Below, in pieces: positions 56,019 to 63,903 of a stretch of DNA of 64,000 nucleotides. This DNA is from SZAS-79 sp964599095 (GTDB lineage Bacteria; Pseudomonadota; Gammaproteobacteria; Burkholderiales; SG8-39), in NCBI GenBank assembly GCA_964599095.1, contig CAZREB010000001.1:372001-436000 (forward strand), read 5' to 3'. A program made the translations under genes and the position numbers. The first letter of the stretch is position 1, and each line of letters begins with the position of its first letter. A model generated the notes under the pieces. It searched no databases and was not told the DNA's origin. It saw only the letters and a program-made list of their open reading frames with translations.

Positions 56019-57320
56019 TCAGGCGACCTTGATCTTGAAGGTGCTTGCGTACTTCTTGGCGTCCTTGCCGTCCCACACGACGCCGTCGATCAGCTTGGCC
56101 GAGCGCATAGGCTCCTTCGGCACGCTGGCCTTGGCCGCGGCGGCGGCCTCTTTGTAGATGTCGATCCGATTCACTTTCTTTGCGATCGCGAGGTAGTCCG
56201 GGTCTTCCTTGAGCAAGCCCCAGCGGCGGTGTTGCGCCATGAACCACATGCCGTCCGAGAGGTACGGGAAGCTCACGTAGCCGTCGTTGAAGAATTTCAT
56301 CGCGTTCGGGTCGTCCCACGACTTGCCGATGCCGTTCTCGTAGCGGCCGAGCATCCGGGCGAGGATCACTTCCTTGTCGGTGTTGATGTACGACTTCTCG
56401 GCCACCGTCTCGGCGGTCTTGCGCCGATTGGAGAGCGAAGCGTCGATCCAGCGGCCGGCTTCGAGGACGGCGGCGGTCATCGCCCGCGCGGTGTTCGGGT
56501 GCTTCTGCACCCACTCGGCCGTCGTCCCGAGCACTTTCTCCGGATGGTCTTTCCAGATGCCCTGCGAGGTCTCGGCGGTGAAACCGACCTTGTCGACGAT
56601 GGCGCGGTTGTTCCAAGGCTCGCCGACGCAGCAGCCATCCATGGCGCCGACGCGCATGTTCGCCACCATCTGCGGCGGCGGGACGACGATCGCCTTCGCG
56701 TCCTGGAACGGGTTGATCCCGTTGGCCGCGAGCCAGTAGTAGAGCCACATCGCGTGCGTGCCGGTCGGGAAGGTCTGCGCGAAGGTGTACTCGCGCTTTT
56801 CCTTGTCCATGAGCGTCTTGAGGGTGGCACCGTCATTCACGCCTTTGTCGTGCAGCTTGGACGAGAGCGTGATCGCCTGGCCGTTGTGGTTGATGCTCAT
56901 CAGGACGTTCATGTCCTTCTTCGGCCCGCCGATGCCCATTTGGACGCCGTATACCAGGCCGTAGAGCACGTGCGCCGCGTCGAGCTCGCCGTTGACGAGC
57001 TTGTCGCGCACCGAGGCCCACGAGGCCTCCTTCGACGGGATGATCTTGATGCCGTACTTCTTGTCGAATTCCATGACCGAGGCCATGACCACGGAAGAAC
57101 AATCGGTCAGCGGGATGAAGCCGATCCTGACTTCCTTCTTCTCGGGCGCATCCGACCCTGCCGCCCAGACGGTGGAGCGAAGCGGAGTGGGGATCATGCC
57201 GATGAGGGACGCGGCGCCGGCGACCGTGGAAGCGTTCTTAAGGAAGCGGCGGCGTGAGGCCGCGGCCTGGGGGCGCGCAGCGGTTGCCGCCGGCTTGGCG
57301 GGCTTGGGGGTGTCGCTCAT
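56019..57320 (-). CDS. nrtA: Nitrate ABC transporter substrate-binding protein (NrtA/CmpA type)
   Basis: A 433-residue periplasmic binding protein with a twin-arginine-type signal (ASRRRFLKNASTVAGAASL). Family text: VRIGFIPLTDCSSVVMASVMEFDKKYGIKIIPSKEASWASVRDKLVNGELDAAHVLYGL and the ligand-side GAMDGCCVGEPWNNRAIVD. It captures nitrate for NrtBD. GGAGAAAACCG precedes ATG 57320. A longer in-frame start at 57413 lies inside the regulatory leader and is rejected. Expression is likely set by a sigma-54 promoter and NasT antitermination. Confidence 0.93.
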   Translation of the reverse strand: MSDTPKPAKPAATAARPQAAASRRRFLKNASTVAGAASLIGMIPTPLRSTVWAAGSDAPEKKEVRIGFIPLTDCSSVVMASVMEFDKKYGIKIIPSKEASWASVRDKLVNGELDAAHVLYGLVYGVQMGIGGPKKDMNVLMSINHNGQAITLSSKLHDKGVNDGATLKTLMDKEKREYTFAQTFPTGTHAMWLYYWLAANGINPFQDAKAIVVPPPQMVANMRVGAMDGCCVGEPWNNRAIVDKVGFTAETSQGIWKDHPEKVLGTTAEWVQKHPNTARAMTAAVLEAGRWIDASLSNRRKTAETVAEKSYINTDKEVILARMLGRYENGIGKSWDDPNAMKFFNDGYVSFPYLSDGMWFMAQHRRWGLLKEDPDYLAIAKKVNRIDIYKEAAAAAKASVPKEPMRSAKLIDGVVWDGKDAKKYASTFKIKVA

Positions 57321-57342
57321 CGGTTTTCTCCATTGAGGTCTC

Positions 57343-57407
57343 AAAAAGCAAAACGGCGTTGCCGCCCCCTTGCGCGAAAACCCGCGGGCAGGGACGAGAA
57401 CGCCGTT
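57343..57407 (-). terminator. Attenuator terminator in the nrtA leader
   Basis: In the RNA, AACGGCGTT (57407-57399) pairs with AACGCCGTT (57360-57352), followed by TTGCTTTTT. This terminator precedes nrtA by 22 nt. Its 5' arm contains the second AACGGC hexaloop, so forming the antiterminator stem-loop excludes the terminator. Confidence 0.75.
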
Positions 57408-57441
57408 GTTCATTCCATGACCGGACCGCCGTTGGCCCGAT
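57392..57441 (-). promoter_or_regulatory. Twin-hexaloop ANTAR-type antiterminator RNA (NasT target)
   Basis: First stem-loop 57441-57420: 8-bp stem (two G-U pairs) closing the loop AACGGC (57433-57428). After a 3-nt linker, second stem-loop 57416-57392: GAAC-[AACGGC]-GTTC with an outer GGA/TCC helix; loop 57407-57402. Both loops are identical, six bases long, with A at position 1 and G at position 4, as known for ANTAR-protein targets. The adjacent nasT encodes an ANTAR protein. Confidence 0.75.
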
Positions 57442-57457
57442 CGTTCACCGCTTTCTA

Positions 57458-57473
57458 TGCAAGGGGCATGCCA
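57458..57473 (-). promoter_or_regulatory. Sigma-54 promoter of nrtA
   Basis: Minus strand TGGCATG-CCCC-TTGCA, matching the -24 GG / -12 GC consensus with exact spacing. Transcription is expected near 57447, six bases before the first hexaloop stem, so the leader would consist of the two stem-loops and the terminator. Confidence 0.75.
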
Positions 57474-57514
57474 TCGGAAAGGGGGGCGAAAAGCCGGAAA
57501 CCCGCTCTATTGCG

Positions 57515-57538
57515 GTGCACAATGCGAATGTTGCGCAC
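57515..57538. promoter_or_regulatory. Palindrome upstream of the nrtA sigma-54 promoter
   Basis: GTGCACAA (57515-57522) and TTGCGCAC (57531-57538), 7 of 8 paired, about 70-90 bp upstream of the predicted start. It is in the place where an NtrC-type enhancer site would lie, although its half-site orientation differs from the E. coli consensus. Confidence 0.4.
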
Positions 57539-57571
57539 CAAATCCGGCGCGCCGGGTTCCCGGGGCGGCCG

Positions 57572-58159
57572 TCAACCGAGCAGGTCCGACACTGCCAGGA
57601 ACTGCCGCGAAACCTCGCCGATGGTCAGGTTGCGCTCCATTGCCATCCTGCGCAGCGCCGCGTAGGCCTCCTCTTCGCCGATCGAGCGCGCCTTCATCAG
57701 CACGCCCTTGGCCCGCTCGACGACCTTGCGCTCGGAGAGCTTGGACTTGACCTGGGCCAGCTCGGCACGAACCGCCTGGTAGGACTCGAAGCGCGCGATT
57801 GCGACCTCGACGATCGGCTTGACGCGCTCCGCAGCGAGACCGTCGACTATGTAAGCGGACACTCCGGCCTGCACGGCCTCGCGGATCGCGTCGCTGCCCC
57901 GATCGGACGAAAACATCACGATGGGGCGCGGGTCCTTCTCCGAAATCAGCGCGATGTGTTCCAACGTGTCCCGCGAGGGTGACTCGGTGTCGATGATGAT
58001 GACGTCCGGCTCGCGGGTCCGGACCGCGTCGTAGATCCTGCGAGGCTCGAACACCTCGGCCACGACCGTGTAGCCGACCTGTTCGAGCATCAGCCGCAGG
58101 TAGAGCGATCGACGATGGGCTTCAATTCCGCTGTCGTCGACGATCATGACGCGCAGCAT
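57572..58159 (-). CDS. nasT: ANTAR-domain response regulator NasT
   Basis: A 195-residue protein: N-terminal receiver domain (LRVMIVDDSGIEAHRRSL; phospho-acceptor Asp in VIIIDTESPS) and C-terminal ANTAR RNA-binding domain (VKSKLSERKVVERAKGVLMKARSIGEEEAYAALRRMAMERNLTIGEVSRQFL). NasT binds twin-hexaloop leaders and prevents termination when nitrate or nitrite is present; in other bacteria the sensor NasS, an NrtA-like protein, holds it inactive. No separate nasS is seen here. The gene lies directly upstream of such a leader. Confidence 0.93.
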   Translation of the reverse strand: MLRVMIVDDSGIEAHRRSLYLRLMLEQVGYTVVAEVFEPRRIYDAVRTREPDVIIIDTESPSRDTLEHIALISEKDPRPIVMFSSDRGSDAIREAVQAGVSAYIVDGLAAERVKPIVEVAIARFESYQAVRAELAQVKSKLSERKVVERAKGVLMKARSIGEEEAYAALRRMAMERNLTIGEVSRQFLAVSDLLG

Positions 58160-58222
58160 GGCGTACCCCTGTTACATGGTCCTCAGGGATGGAGACTCCG
58201 CAAGAAACATGCCCAAGCCAGG

Positions 58223-58597
58223 CTATTTCGGGGGGTGCAGTTCCTCTACCCAGGTGGTGATCGCCGACAGGATGGTGTCGACCTCGCCGATCGGCGGGGC
58301 GATGCGCACCGGGACGCCGGGGTGGCTGGCGCCGAGGGCCTTGACCCGGATCGGCAGGTCTTCGCGCAGGTGGCCGCCGTTCGCGATGAAGACCGGCACC
58401 ACCGAAAGTTCCGTGGCGCCGCGCGCGACCAGGTCGGAAGCGGCTGCCTCCAGGGTCGGCGCCATATGCTCGAGGTAGGCGCATTCGACCAGCGCGCCGT
58501 GCATGCGCTCGGCAAGCATCCGCTTCAGGCGCTCGACCGGGCGGGCCCAGTCGGGCTCGCGGGCGCCGTGCGCGAAGAGGATGATGCCCGTGCTCAC
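58223..58597 (-). CDS. Sirohydrochlorin chelatase (CbiX/SirB type)
   Basis: A 124-residue single-domain chelatase: STGIILFAHGAREPDWARPVERL with the metal-binding His of FAHGAR, and ELSVVPVFIANGGHLREDLP with the second His. It inserts iron into sirohydrochlorin to make siroheme, needed by NirB, or cobalt in B12 synthesis. Its place between a peroxidase-like gene and nasT in the nitrate locus favours siroheme. Half-size compared with two-domain SirB, so it should dimerise like archaeal CbiX-S. Confidence 0.88.
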   Translation of the reverse strand: MSTGIILFAHGAREPDWARPVERLKRMLAERMHGALVECAYLEHMAPTLEAAASDLVARGATELSVVPVFIANGGHLREDLPIRVKALGASHPGVPVRIAPPIGEVDTILSAITTWVEELHPPK

Positions 58598-58601
58598 GCA
58601 G

Positions 58602-59183
58602 TCATCCCTTGGCCTTGGGCACGCGCCCCATCAGGTAGAACTCGTCGTTCGGCCGCATGCTGGTGAGGTTGGCCATGCGGTTGGAGAGCGCGAAGAAAGC
58701 CGCGATCGCGCCGATGTCCCAGATGTCCTCGTCCGAGAACCCGTGCCCCCGCAACGTGGCGAGGTCGTCGTCGCCGACGGTGGCCGCATCGAGCGCGACC
58801 TGCATCGCGAAATCGAGCATTGCCCTCTGGCGCGGCGTGATGTCGGCCTTGCGGTAGTTGATCGCGACCTGGTCGGCGAGCAACGGATCCTTGGCGCGGA
58901 TGCGCAGGATCGCACCGTGCGCGACCACGCAGTACTGGCATTCGTTGGCGCCGGAAGTGGCGACGACGATCATTTCGCGCTCGGCTTTCGTCAGGCCGCC
59001 CTCCTTTTCCATCAGCGCGTCGTGGTAGGCGAAGAAGGCGCGGAATTCGTCCGGCCGGTGGGCAAGCGCAAGGAACACGTTCGGAATAAACCCGGCCTTC
59101 TCCTGTACACCAATGAGCTTGGTGCGTATGTCCTCCGGCAGGGACTGGAGTTCGGGCACCGGGAAACGGCTGATCGGCTTCAT
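58602..59183 (-). CDS. Peroxidase-related (AhpD/CMD family) protein
   Basis: A 193-residue protein of the carboxymuconolactone decarboxylase/AhpD superfamily, 'peroxidase-related' branch. The redox CxxC with its helper His is in ANECQYCVVAHGAIL; the opening PELQSLPEDIRTKLIGVQEKAGFIPNVF is family-typical. Role: a thiol-based peroxidase or an accessory to one. It precedes the chelatase by 4 nt. ATG 59183 is preferred, as upstream sequence does not fit the family. Confidence 0.88.
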   Translation of the reverse strand: MKPISRFPVPELQSLPEDIRTKLIGVQEKAGFIPNVFLALAHRPDEFRAFFAYHDALMEKEGGLTKAEREMIVVATSGANECQYCVVAHGAILRIRAKDPLLADQVAINYRKADITPRQRAMLDFAMQVALDAATVGDDDLATLRGHGFSDEDIWDIGAIAAFFALSNRMANLTSMRPNDEFYLMGRVPKAKG

Positions 59184-59294
59184 TTTGGACTTGGCGCTGT
59201 CGTATGGAAGGAATTCCCCGCGTGGCATAAACTGCGCGGCTGACGCACAGTTCCGATTGTCATTGTAATTGTTCCACCAACAAGGGAGATGCTC

Positions 59295-60200
59295 GTGAAA
59301 AGAGAAGACCTGCCAGGCGGCTTTCCGAACCCGCTCGACGACCCCCATTTCCACAGCCTGGTGCCCGAAGCCCGCCTGAACCGGCGTGGGTTCATCAAGG
59401 GTGCGATCGCAGCGGGATTTGCGGTCACTGCGGCGCCAGTTCTGTCGCAAGCCATCAAGACATCGACCGACGGGCTGGAAGCCGGCGACATCGAGATCAC
59501 CACCCGCTACGGCACGATCCCCGCGTATTACGCGGTGCCCAAGGGCAAGGGCAAGCGCCCGGTAATCCTCGTCGTGCCCGAGATCTGGGGCCTGCACGAG
59601 CACATCAAGGACGTCTGCCGCCGCCTCGCGCACAAGGGCTATTTCGCGATCGCCAACGAGCCGTACTCGCGCATCGGCCAGCTTTGGAAGCTGACCGAAA
59701 TCAAGGACGTGCTCGCCGGCGCCAACAAGCTCACCGACGAGCAGGCGTTCATCGACAACGACGGCACGGTCGACTGGGCTGCCAAGCACAAGCTCGCCAA
59801 CGCCGCCAAGCTGGGCGTCACCGGATTCTGCCGTGGCGGGCGCATGGTCTGGATGTACTCGGCCTACAGCAAGCGCGTCAAAGCCGGCGTGGCGTGGTAC
59901 GGCCCGTTCCTGCCGACGCCGCCGGCAATGCCGAACGGCGCGCTCGACATCGCCGACCAGCTGAAGGCCCCGGTGCTCGGCCTTTATGGCGGCGCCGATC
60001 AGGGAATCCCGGTCGCCACGATCGAGCGCATGCAGGCCGCGCTGAAGGCCTTCGGCAAGGAGAACATGGCGCAGTTCCACATCTACCCGGACGCGCCGCA
60101 TGGCTTCAACGCCGACTACCGGCCGAGCTACCGCAAGGAAGCGTCGGAAGACGGCTGGAAGCGCGCCTTCGCGTGGTTCAAGAAGCACGGGGTTGCCTGA
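59295..60200 (+). CDS. Dienelactone hydrolase family protein with export signal
   Basis: A ~301-residue alpha/beta hydrolase of the DLH family. The nucleophile Cys is in LGVTGFCRGGRMVWM, Asp in LYGGADQGIPV and His in DAPHGFNADYRPSY. The opening NRRGFIKGAIAAGFAVTAAPVL looks like a twin-arginine-type leader, so the enzyme may be periplasmic, unlike classical dienelactone hydrolase of the chlorocatechol pathway. GTG 59295 has AAGGGAG at 7 nt; an ATG at 59289 is too close to it. No chlorocatechol genes nearby. Substrate unknown. Confidence 0.87.
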   Translation: MKREDLPGGFPNPLDDPHFHSLVPEARLNRRGFIKGAIAAGFAVTAAPVLSQAIKTSTDGLEAGDIEITTRYGTIPAYYAVPKGKGKRPVILVVPEIWGLHEHIKDVCRRLAHKGYFAIANEPYSRIGQLWKLTEIKDVLAGANKLTDEQAFIDNDGTVDWAAKHKLANAAKLGVTGFCRGGRMVWMYSAYSKRVKAGVAWYGPFLPTPPAMPNGALDIADQLKAPVLGLYGGADQGIPVATIERMQAALKAFGKENMAQFHIYPDAPHGFNADYRPSYRKEASEDGWKRAFAWFKKHGVA

Positions 60201-60252
60201 GGGAAGGGGGGAGTGTCCCCCCTCGGCCCCCCCATTACGAAGTGACTAAAAG

Positions 60253-60278
60253 AAAAAGGCGCCCGCGGGCGCCTTTTT
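60253..60278. terminator. Bidirectional terminator between convergent genes
   Basis: A perfect 26-bp palindrome: AAAAAGGCGCCCG (60253-60265) followed by its complement, ending in a six-T run. It serves the dienelactone hydrolase gene and the opposing Bug gene. Confidence 0.88.
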
Positions 60279-60296
60279 TACTTTCGACCGTCGCTA

Positions 60297-61283
60297 CTAG
60301 TCGGCGTACACGCCCGCCTTCTTGATGATCGGGCCCCACTTGTCGATCTCGGACTTCACGTGCGCCGCGAGCGCGGCGGGCGTGGCCTTGTCGGCCGGGT
60401 AGGCCGTGGCGCCGAGGTCGGCGAAGCGCTGGTTAACGCCGGGGTCCCTGACCGCTTCCTGCAACGCGCCCGACAGCTTGTCGATCGCCGCCTTGGGCGT
60501 GCCCTTCGGCGCATACAGCGCGTGCCAGATGCCGACCTCGAAGCCCTTGAGGCCCTGCTCGTCGAGCGTCGGCACGTCGGGCAGCGAGCCCACGCGTTTG
60601 AGAGAGGTCACGCCGTAGACCTTGACCTTGCCGCTCTTGATCTGCGAGGTGGTATTCGTGGTCTGGTCGCACATGAAGTCCACGGTGCCGCCGAGCAGGT
60701 CGTTCATTGCCGGCGCGGTGCCCTTGTAAGGGACGGTGAGCATGTCGGTCTGGATCGCGCTCATGAACAGCATGCCGCACAGGTGCGAGGCCGCACCGAT
60801 GCCGGCGTTCGCATAGGTCACCTTGGCCTTGTTAGCCTTGATGTAGGCGAGGAACTCCTTGAAGTCCTTGGCCGGGAAATTCGGCCGCGCGATGATCGTC
60901 ATCGGCACGTCGTTGATCAGGCCGATGTACTCGAAATCGGTAAGCGGGTTGAAGCGCAGCTGGCGGTACAGCGCCGGCGTGGTCGCCATGCCGATGTGGT
61001 GGATCAGGATCGTGTAGCCGTCGGGCTTGGCGTTCTTGACCGCCTCGGGCGCAAGGATGCCGCCGTTGCTCGGCCGGTTCTCGACGATCACGGTCTGGCC
61101 CAGGGGCTTGCCCATCGCCTGCGCCGTGACGCGCGCCACCGTGTCGGTCGGGCCGCCGGCAGCATAGGGGACCATCATGGTGATCGACTTGGTGGGATAG
61201 GCCTGTGCATGGGCCATCGGGGTGGCGAACGATGCGGCCAGGACTGCGACGGCGAGGACGCCACGGGTAAATTGCTTCGACAT
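60297..61283 (-). CDS. Bug family substrate-binding protein
   Basis: A 328-residue TctC/Bug protein: signal peptide FTRGVLAVAVLAASFATPMAHAQ; YPTKSITMMVPYAAGGPTDTVARV, VIVENRPSNGGILAPEAVKNAKPDGYTIL and VPYKGTAPAMNDLLGGTVDFMCDQ. AGGAG precedes ATG 61283. It stands alone, upstream of tRNA-Arg on the same strand. Ligand unknown; the NGG in place of GAGG in the ligand loop may alter specificity. Confidence 0.92.
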   Translation of the reverse strand: MSKQFTRGVLAVAVLAASFATPMAHAQAYPTKSITMMVPYAAGGPTDTVARVTAQAMGKPLGQTVIVENRPSNGGILAPEAVKNAKPDGYTILIHHIGMATTPALYRQLRFNPLTDFEYIGLINDVPMTIIARPNFPAKDFKEFLAYIKANKAKVTYANAGIGAASHLCGMLFMSAIQTDMLTVPYKGTAPAMNDLLGGTVDFMCDQTTNTTSQIKSGKVKVYGVTSLKRVGSLPDVPTLDEQGLKGFEVGIWHALYAPKGTPKAAIDKLSGALQEAVRDPGVNQRFADLGATAYPADKATPAALAAHVKSEIDKWGPIIKKAGVYAD

Positions 61284-61396
61284 CTGGACTTCTCCTAGGA
61301 TGCGGCGCCACATCGGCGGCCTGCGGTTTTCCCTTTGTTGTGTGCTTGACTGATTATTGTTCTTGCACGAGCCCGTGCGTACCGTGCGGCAAATGC

Positions 61397-61473
61397 TGGC
61401 GCGCCCGACTGGAGTCGAACCAGTGACCCCTGCCTTCGGAGGGCAGTACTCTATCCAGCTGAGCTACGGGCGC
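61397..61473 (-). tRNA. tRNA-Arg (anticodon CCG)
   Basis: A complete 77-nt tRNA on the minus strand with encoded CCA (61397-61399) and discriminator G. Acceptor GCGCCCG/CGGGCGC; D-arm AGCTCAGCTGGATAGAGT; anticodon stem-loop CTGCC-CTCCGAA-GGCAG, giving CCG; T-arm CTGGTTCGAATCCAG. It reads CGG arginine codons. Confidence 0.96.
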
Positions 61474-61622
61474 CCTGTACAGCCCTTGCGCAAGGCCCTC
61501 GGCGCAAGGGGCGTGAGAATATCGGTTTTCCCCCTGTTCGTCCACGCGGGCGGTTTTCGCCGGGCCGACTTTCGCGCTAAAATCATGGCTTTGCTGCCCA
61601 AGCGACCCCGAAGGAATCCTGC

Positions 61623-62204
61623 ATGAGCCAGTCCGCCGCCGATCCCGCGCACGACGAGCATTCGTCGTTCATCAAGACGCCGCAGCAGCTCCTCGTGGTG
61701 TTGTTCCTCGCGTTCGCGGTGCCGATTACCGGCATCGTCCTGCTCGTCGGGCTGGTGCTCAGCGAGCACGGCGCCGATCCCGCGGCGCTCGAGCCGAAAG
61801 CGGTTGCAGCGCGGATCCAGCCGGTGGGCAGCGTGGAGGTGATCGACGCAAATGCGCCCAAGGTCGTCAAGACCGGCGAGGAAGTCGTCAAGGCCGTTTG
61901 CGGCGCCTGCCACCTGACCGGCGCGGCCGGCGCGCCCAAGGTCGGCGACAAGGCGGGCTGGGGCCCGCGGCTCGGCATGGGCCTGGATGGCCTGCTGAAG
62001 AGCTCGATCAAGGGCAAGAATGCGATGCCACCGCGAGGCGGGGTTCCCGATCTGACCGACGTCGAGCTCGCGCGCGCCATCGTCTTCATGGCCAACCAGT
62101 CCGGCGCGAGCTTCAAGGAGCCCGCGGCGCCGGCCGCCGGTGACAAGGCCGCCGCCGCTCCCGCGGCGGAAGCCAAGAAGGCGGCGTCCGCAGCCAAGAA
62201 GTAG
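61623..62204 (+). CDS. Membrane-anchored cytochrome c5-type protein
   Basis: A 193-residue c-type cytochrome. One N-terminal membrane helix (QQLLVVLFLAFAVPITGIVLLVGLVL) is followed by a periplasmic cytochrome c5 domain. Haem binding is CGACH in EEVVKAVCGACHLTGAAGAPKVGDKAGW, and the axial Met is likely in NAMPPRGGVPDLTD. It ends in an Ala/Lys/Pro-rich tail of ~30 residues. It probably carries electrons between the bc1 complex and a terminal oxidase. A strong terminator follows. Confidence 0.92.
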   Translation: MSQSAADPAHDEHSSFIKTPQQLLVVLFLAFAVPITGIVLLVGLVLSEHGADPAALEPKAVAARIQPVGSVEVIDANAPKVVKTGEEVVKAVCGACHLTGAAGAPKVGDKAGWGPRLGMGLDGLLKSSIKGKNAMPPRGGVPDLTDVELARAIVFMANQSGASFKEPAAPAAGDKAAAAPAAEAKKAASAAKK

Positions 62205-62222
62205 TCCGGCGCGGATCGCCCG

Positions 62223-62249
62223 GGGCAGGCCTCGAGCCTGCCCTTTTTT
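62223..62249 (+). terminator. Intrinsic terminator after the cytochrome gene
   Basis: GGGCAGGC (62223-62230), loop CTCGA, GCCTGCCC (62236-62243), then six Ts. Confidence 0.9.
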
Positions 62250-62283
62250 GTTTCACGCCGGCAGCGTCGGAGAGACCCGCAAG

Positions 62284-63237
62284 ATGCAGTTCCTCTTCAT
62301 CATCGACCCGCTCGAATCCCTCAAGGCCTATAAGGATTCGACCGTCGCCATGATGCGCGAAGCGGCGCGGCGCGGCCACGCGGTGTACTCCTGCGAGCAT
62401 CACAGCCTTGCGCTGTCCAAGGGCAGCGTGATCGCGCGCGCCGCGCGGCTGCACGTGACCGACGACGACAACGAGTGGTATCGCGCGGAGGCCGCCGAGG
62501 ACACGAAGCTCGCGTCGTTCGATGCGACGATCATGCGCAAGGATCCCCCCTTCGACCTCGAATACGTCGCCTGCACCTGGCTGCTCGAGGCGGCCGCGCG
62601 CGAAGGCGCCCACGTGTTCAACATGCCGGCGGCATTGCGCGACCATAACGAGAAGCTCGCGATCGCCGAGTTCCCGCAGTTCCTTTCGCCGACGCTGGTG
62701 ACCCGCGACCCGGACCGGGTGCAGGCCTTCATCGACGAGCATCGCGACACGATCCTCAAGCACCTGGACGGCATGGGCGGCGCGCGCATCTTCCGCGTGC
62801 GCTCGGACGACGCGAACCGCAACGTGATCGTCGAGACCATGGCCGAGCTCGGCGCCCGTACCGTGATGGCCCAACGCTACATCCCCGAGATCAGCGCCGG
62901 CGACAAGCGGATCCTGCTGATCGGCGGCAAGGTGGTGCCTTTCGCGCTCGCGCGCATCCCTCAGGCGGGCGAGACGCGAGGCAACCTCGCCGCCGGCGGC
63001 CGCGGCGTGGCGCAGCCGCTCTCGGCTCGCGATCGCGAGATCGCCGAGACGCTCGCGCCGATCCTCGCGCCGCGCGGCCTGCTGCTGGTGGGACTGGACG
63101 TGATCGGCGACTACCTCACCGAAGTCAATGTCACGAGCCCGACATGTTTCCGCGAGATCATGGACCAGACCGGCTGCAACGTGGCCGGGATGTTCGTCGA
63201 CGCGCTGGAGCAGGCGCTGCGGGGAGCCCGGCCGTGA
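62284..63237 (+). CDS. gshB: Glutathione synthetase
   Basis: A 317-residue ATP-grasp ligase joining gamma-glutamylcysteine and glycine. Opening QFLFIIDPLESLKAYKDSTVAMMREAARRGH; ATP-grasp segments KHLDGMGGARIFRV and YIPEISAGDKRILLIGG; VNVTSPTCFREIMDQTG at the end. Length as in E. coli (315 aa). The GTGA overlap with the EIIA gene suggests cotranscription with the PTS genes, the usual betaproteobacterial order. Confidence 0.97.
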   Translation: MQFLFIIDPLESLKAYKDSTVAMMREAARRGHAVYSCEHHSLALSKGSVIARAARLHVTDDDNEWYRAEAAEDTKLASFDATIMRKDPPFDLEYVACTWLLEAAAREGAHVFNMPAALRDHNEKLAIAEFPQFLSPTLVTRDPDRVQAFIDEHRDTILKHLDGMGGARIFRVRSDDANRNVIVETMAELGARTVMAQRYIPEISAGDKRILLIGGKVVPFALARIPQAGETRGNLAAGGRGVAQPLSARDREIAETLAPILAPRGLLLVGLDVIGDYLTEVNVTSPTCFREIMDQTGCNVAGMFVDALEQALRGARP

Positions 63238-63641
63238 TCGGCGTGCTCCTCATCACCCACGGCCCGTACGGCCAGGACCTGCTGGCATCGGCCTCGCACG
63301 TGCTCGGCCGGCCGCTGGAGCAGACGGCGCACCTGTCGGTGAGCATCAAGGACGATCCGGACACGATGCTGCGCACCGCGAGAAAACTCCTGAAAAGCGT
63401 CGACGACGGCAGCGGCGCGCTGGTGATGACCGACATGTACGGCGCCACGCCCTGTAACATCGCCTCACAGTTGATAGCGGAGGGAAACGTGGAGGCGGTT
63501 TCGGGGGTGTCGCTGCCGATGCTGGTGCGGTCGCTGGCCTATCGCGACTCGACGCTGGAAAAGGTGCGCGAGAAGGCGATCGCCGGCGGCACCGAAGGCG
63601 TGGTCTACATCAATGCCGATCCCTGCTATGCCAAGCGCTGA
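63234..63641 (+). CDS. PTS EIIA component, mannose/fructose type
   Basis: A 135-residue EIIA of the mannose-family (ManX-like) fold. The phosphorylated His is in LLITHGPYGQDLL (about residue 9). TDMYGATPCNIASQLI and VSGVSLPMLVRSL are family marks. GTG start in a GTGA overlap with gshB. It is followed by HPr and EI but no sugar permease, so it belongs to an incomplete PTS thought to be regulatory. Confidence 0.93.
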   Translation: MIGVLLITHGPYGQDLLASASHVLGRPLEQTAHLSVSIKDDPDTMLRTARKLLKSVDDGSGALVMTDMYGATPCNIASQLIAEGNVEAVSGVSLPMLVRSLAYRDSTLEKVREKAIAGGTEGVVYINADPCYAKR

Positions 63642-63897
63642 AGCACCGATCATCAACAAGCTCGGCCTGCATGCGCGCGCCTCGGCCAAGCTCACCCAGC
63701 TCGCGAGCAGGTTCTCGAGCGAGATCTGGCTCACGCGCAGCGGCCGGCGCGTCAACGCCAAGAGCATCATGGGCGTCATGATGCTGGCCGCCGGCAAGGG
63801 CTCCACCGTGATGATCGAGGCGAGCGGCAGCGACGCCGACGCGGCCCTCAAGGCGCTGCTGGAGCTGATCGCCAACAAGTTCGGCGAAGCCGAGTAG
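63628..63897 (+). CDS. ptsH: Phosphocarrier protein HPr
   Basis: An 89-residue HPr: active His in INKLGLHARASAKLTQLASRF, regulatory-site-like Ser in VNAKSIMGVMMLAAGKGS. It receives phosphate from EI and passes it to the adjacent EIIA. The gene overlaps the EIIA end by 14 nt. A longer start 15 nt upstream exists but ATG 63628 fits better. Confidence 0.95.
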   Translation: MPSAEAPIINKLGLHARASAKLTQLASRFSSEIWLTRSGRRVNAKSIMGVMMLAAGKGSTVMIEASGSDADAALKALLELIANKFGEAE

Positions 63898-63903
63898 CCG
63901 CGG

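Noticed and set aside
51635..57257. Long open frames opposite nirB and nrtABD (831 and 775 codons)
   Set aside because: They are shadows of complete enzyme genes and cross known intergenic hairpins.
57321..57413. Extended NrtA N-terminus starting at 57413
   Set aside because: The extra codons coincide with the terminator and hexaloop; ATG 57320 has a ribosome-binding site and a proper twin-arginine leader.
61397..61473. Integration hot-spot at tRNA-Arg
   Set aside because: No integrase, no partial tRNA copy and no foreign genes are visible on either side.
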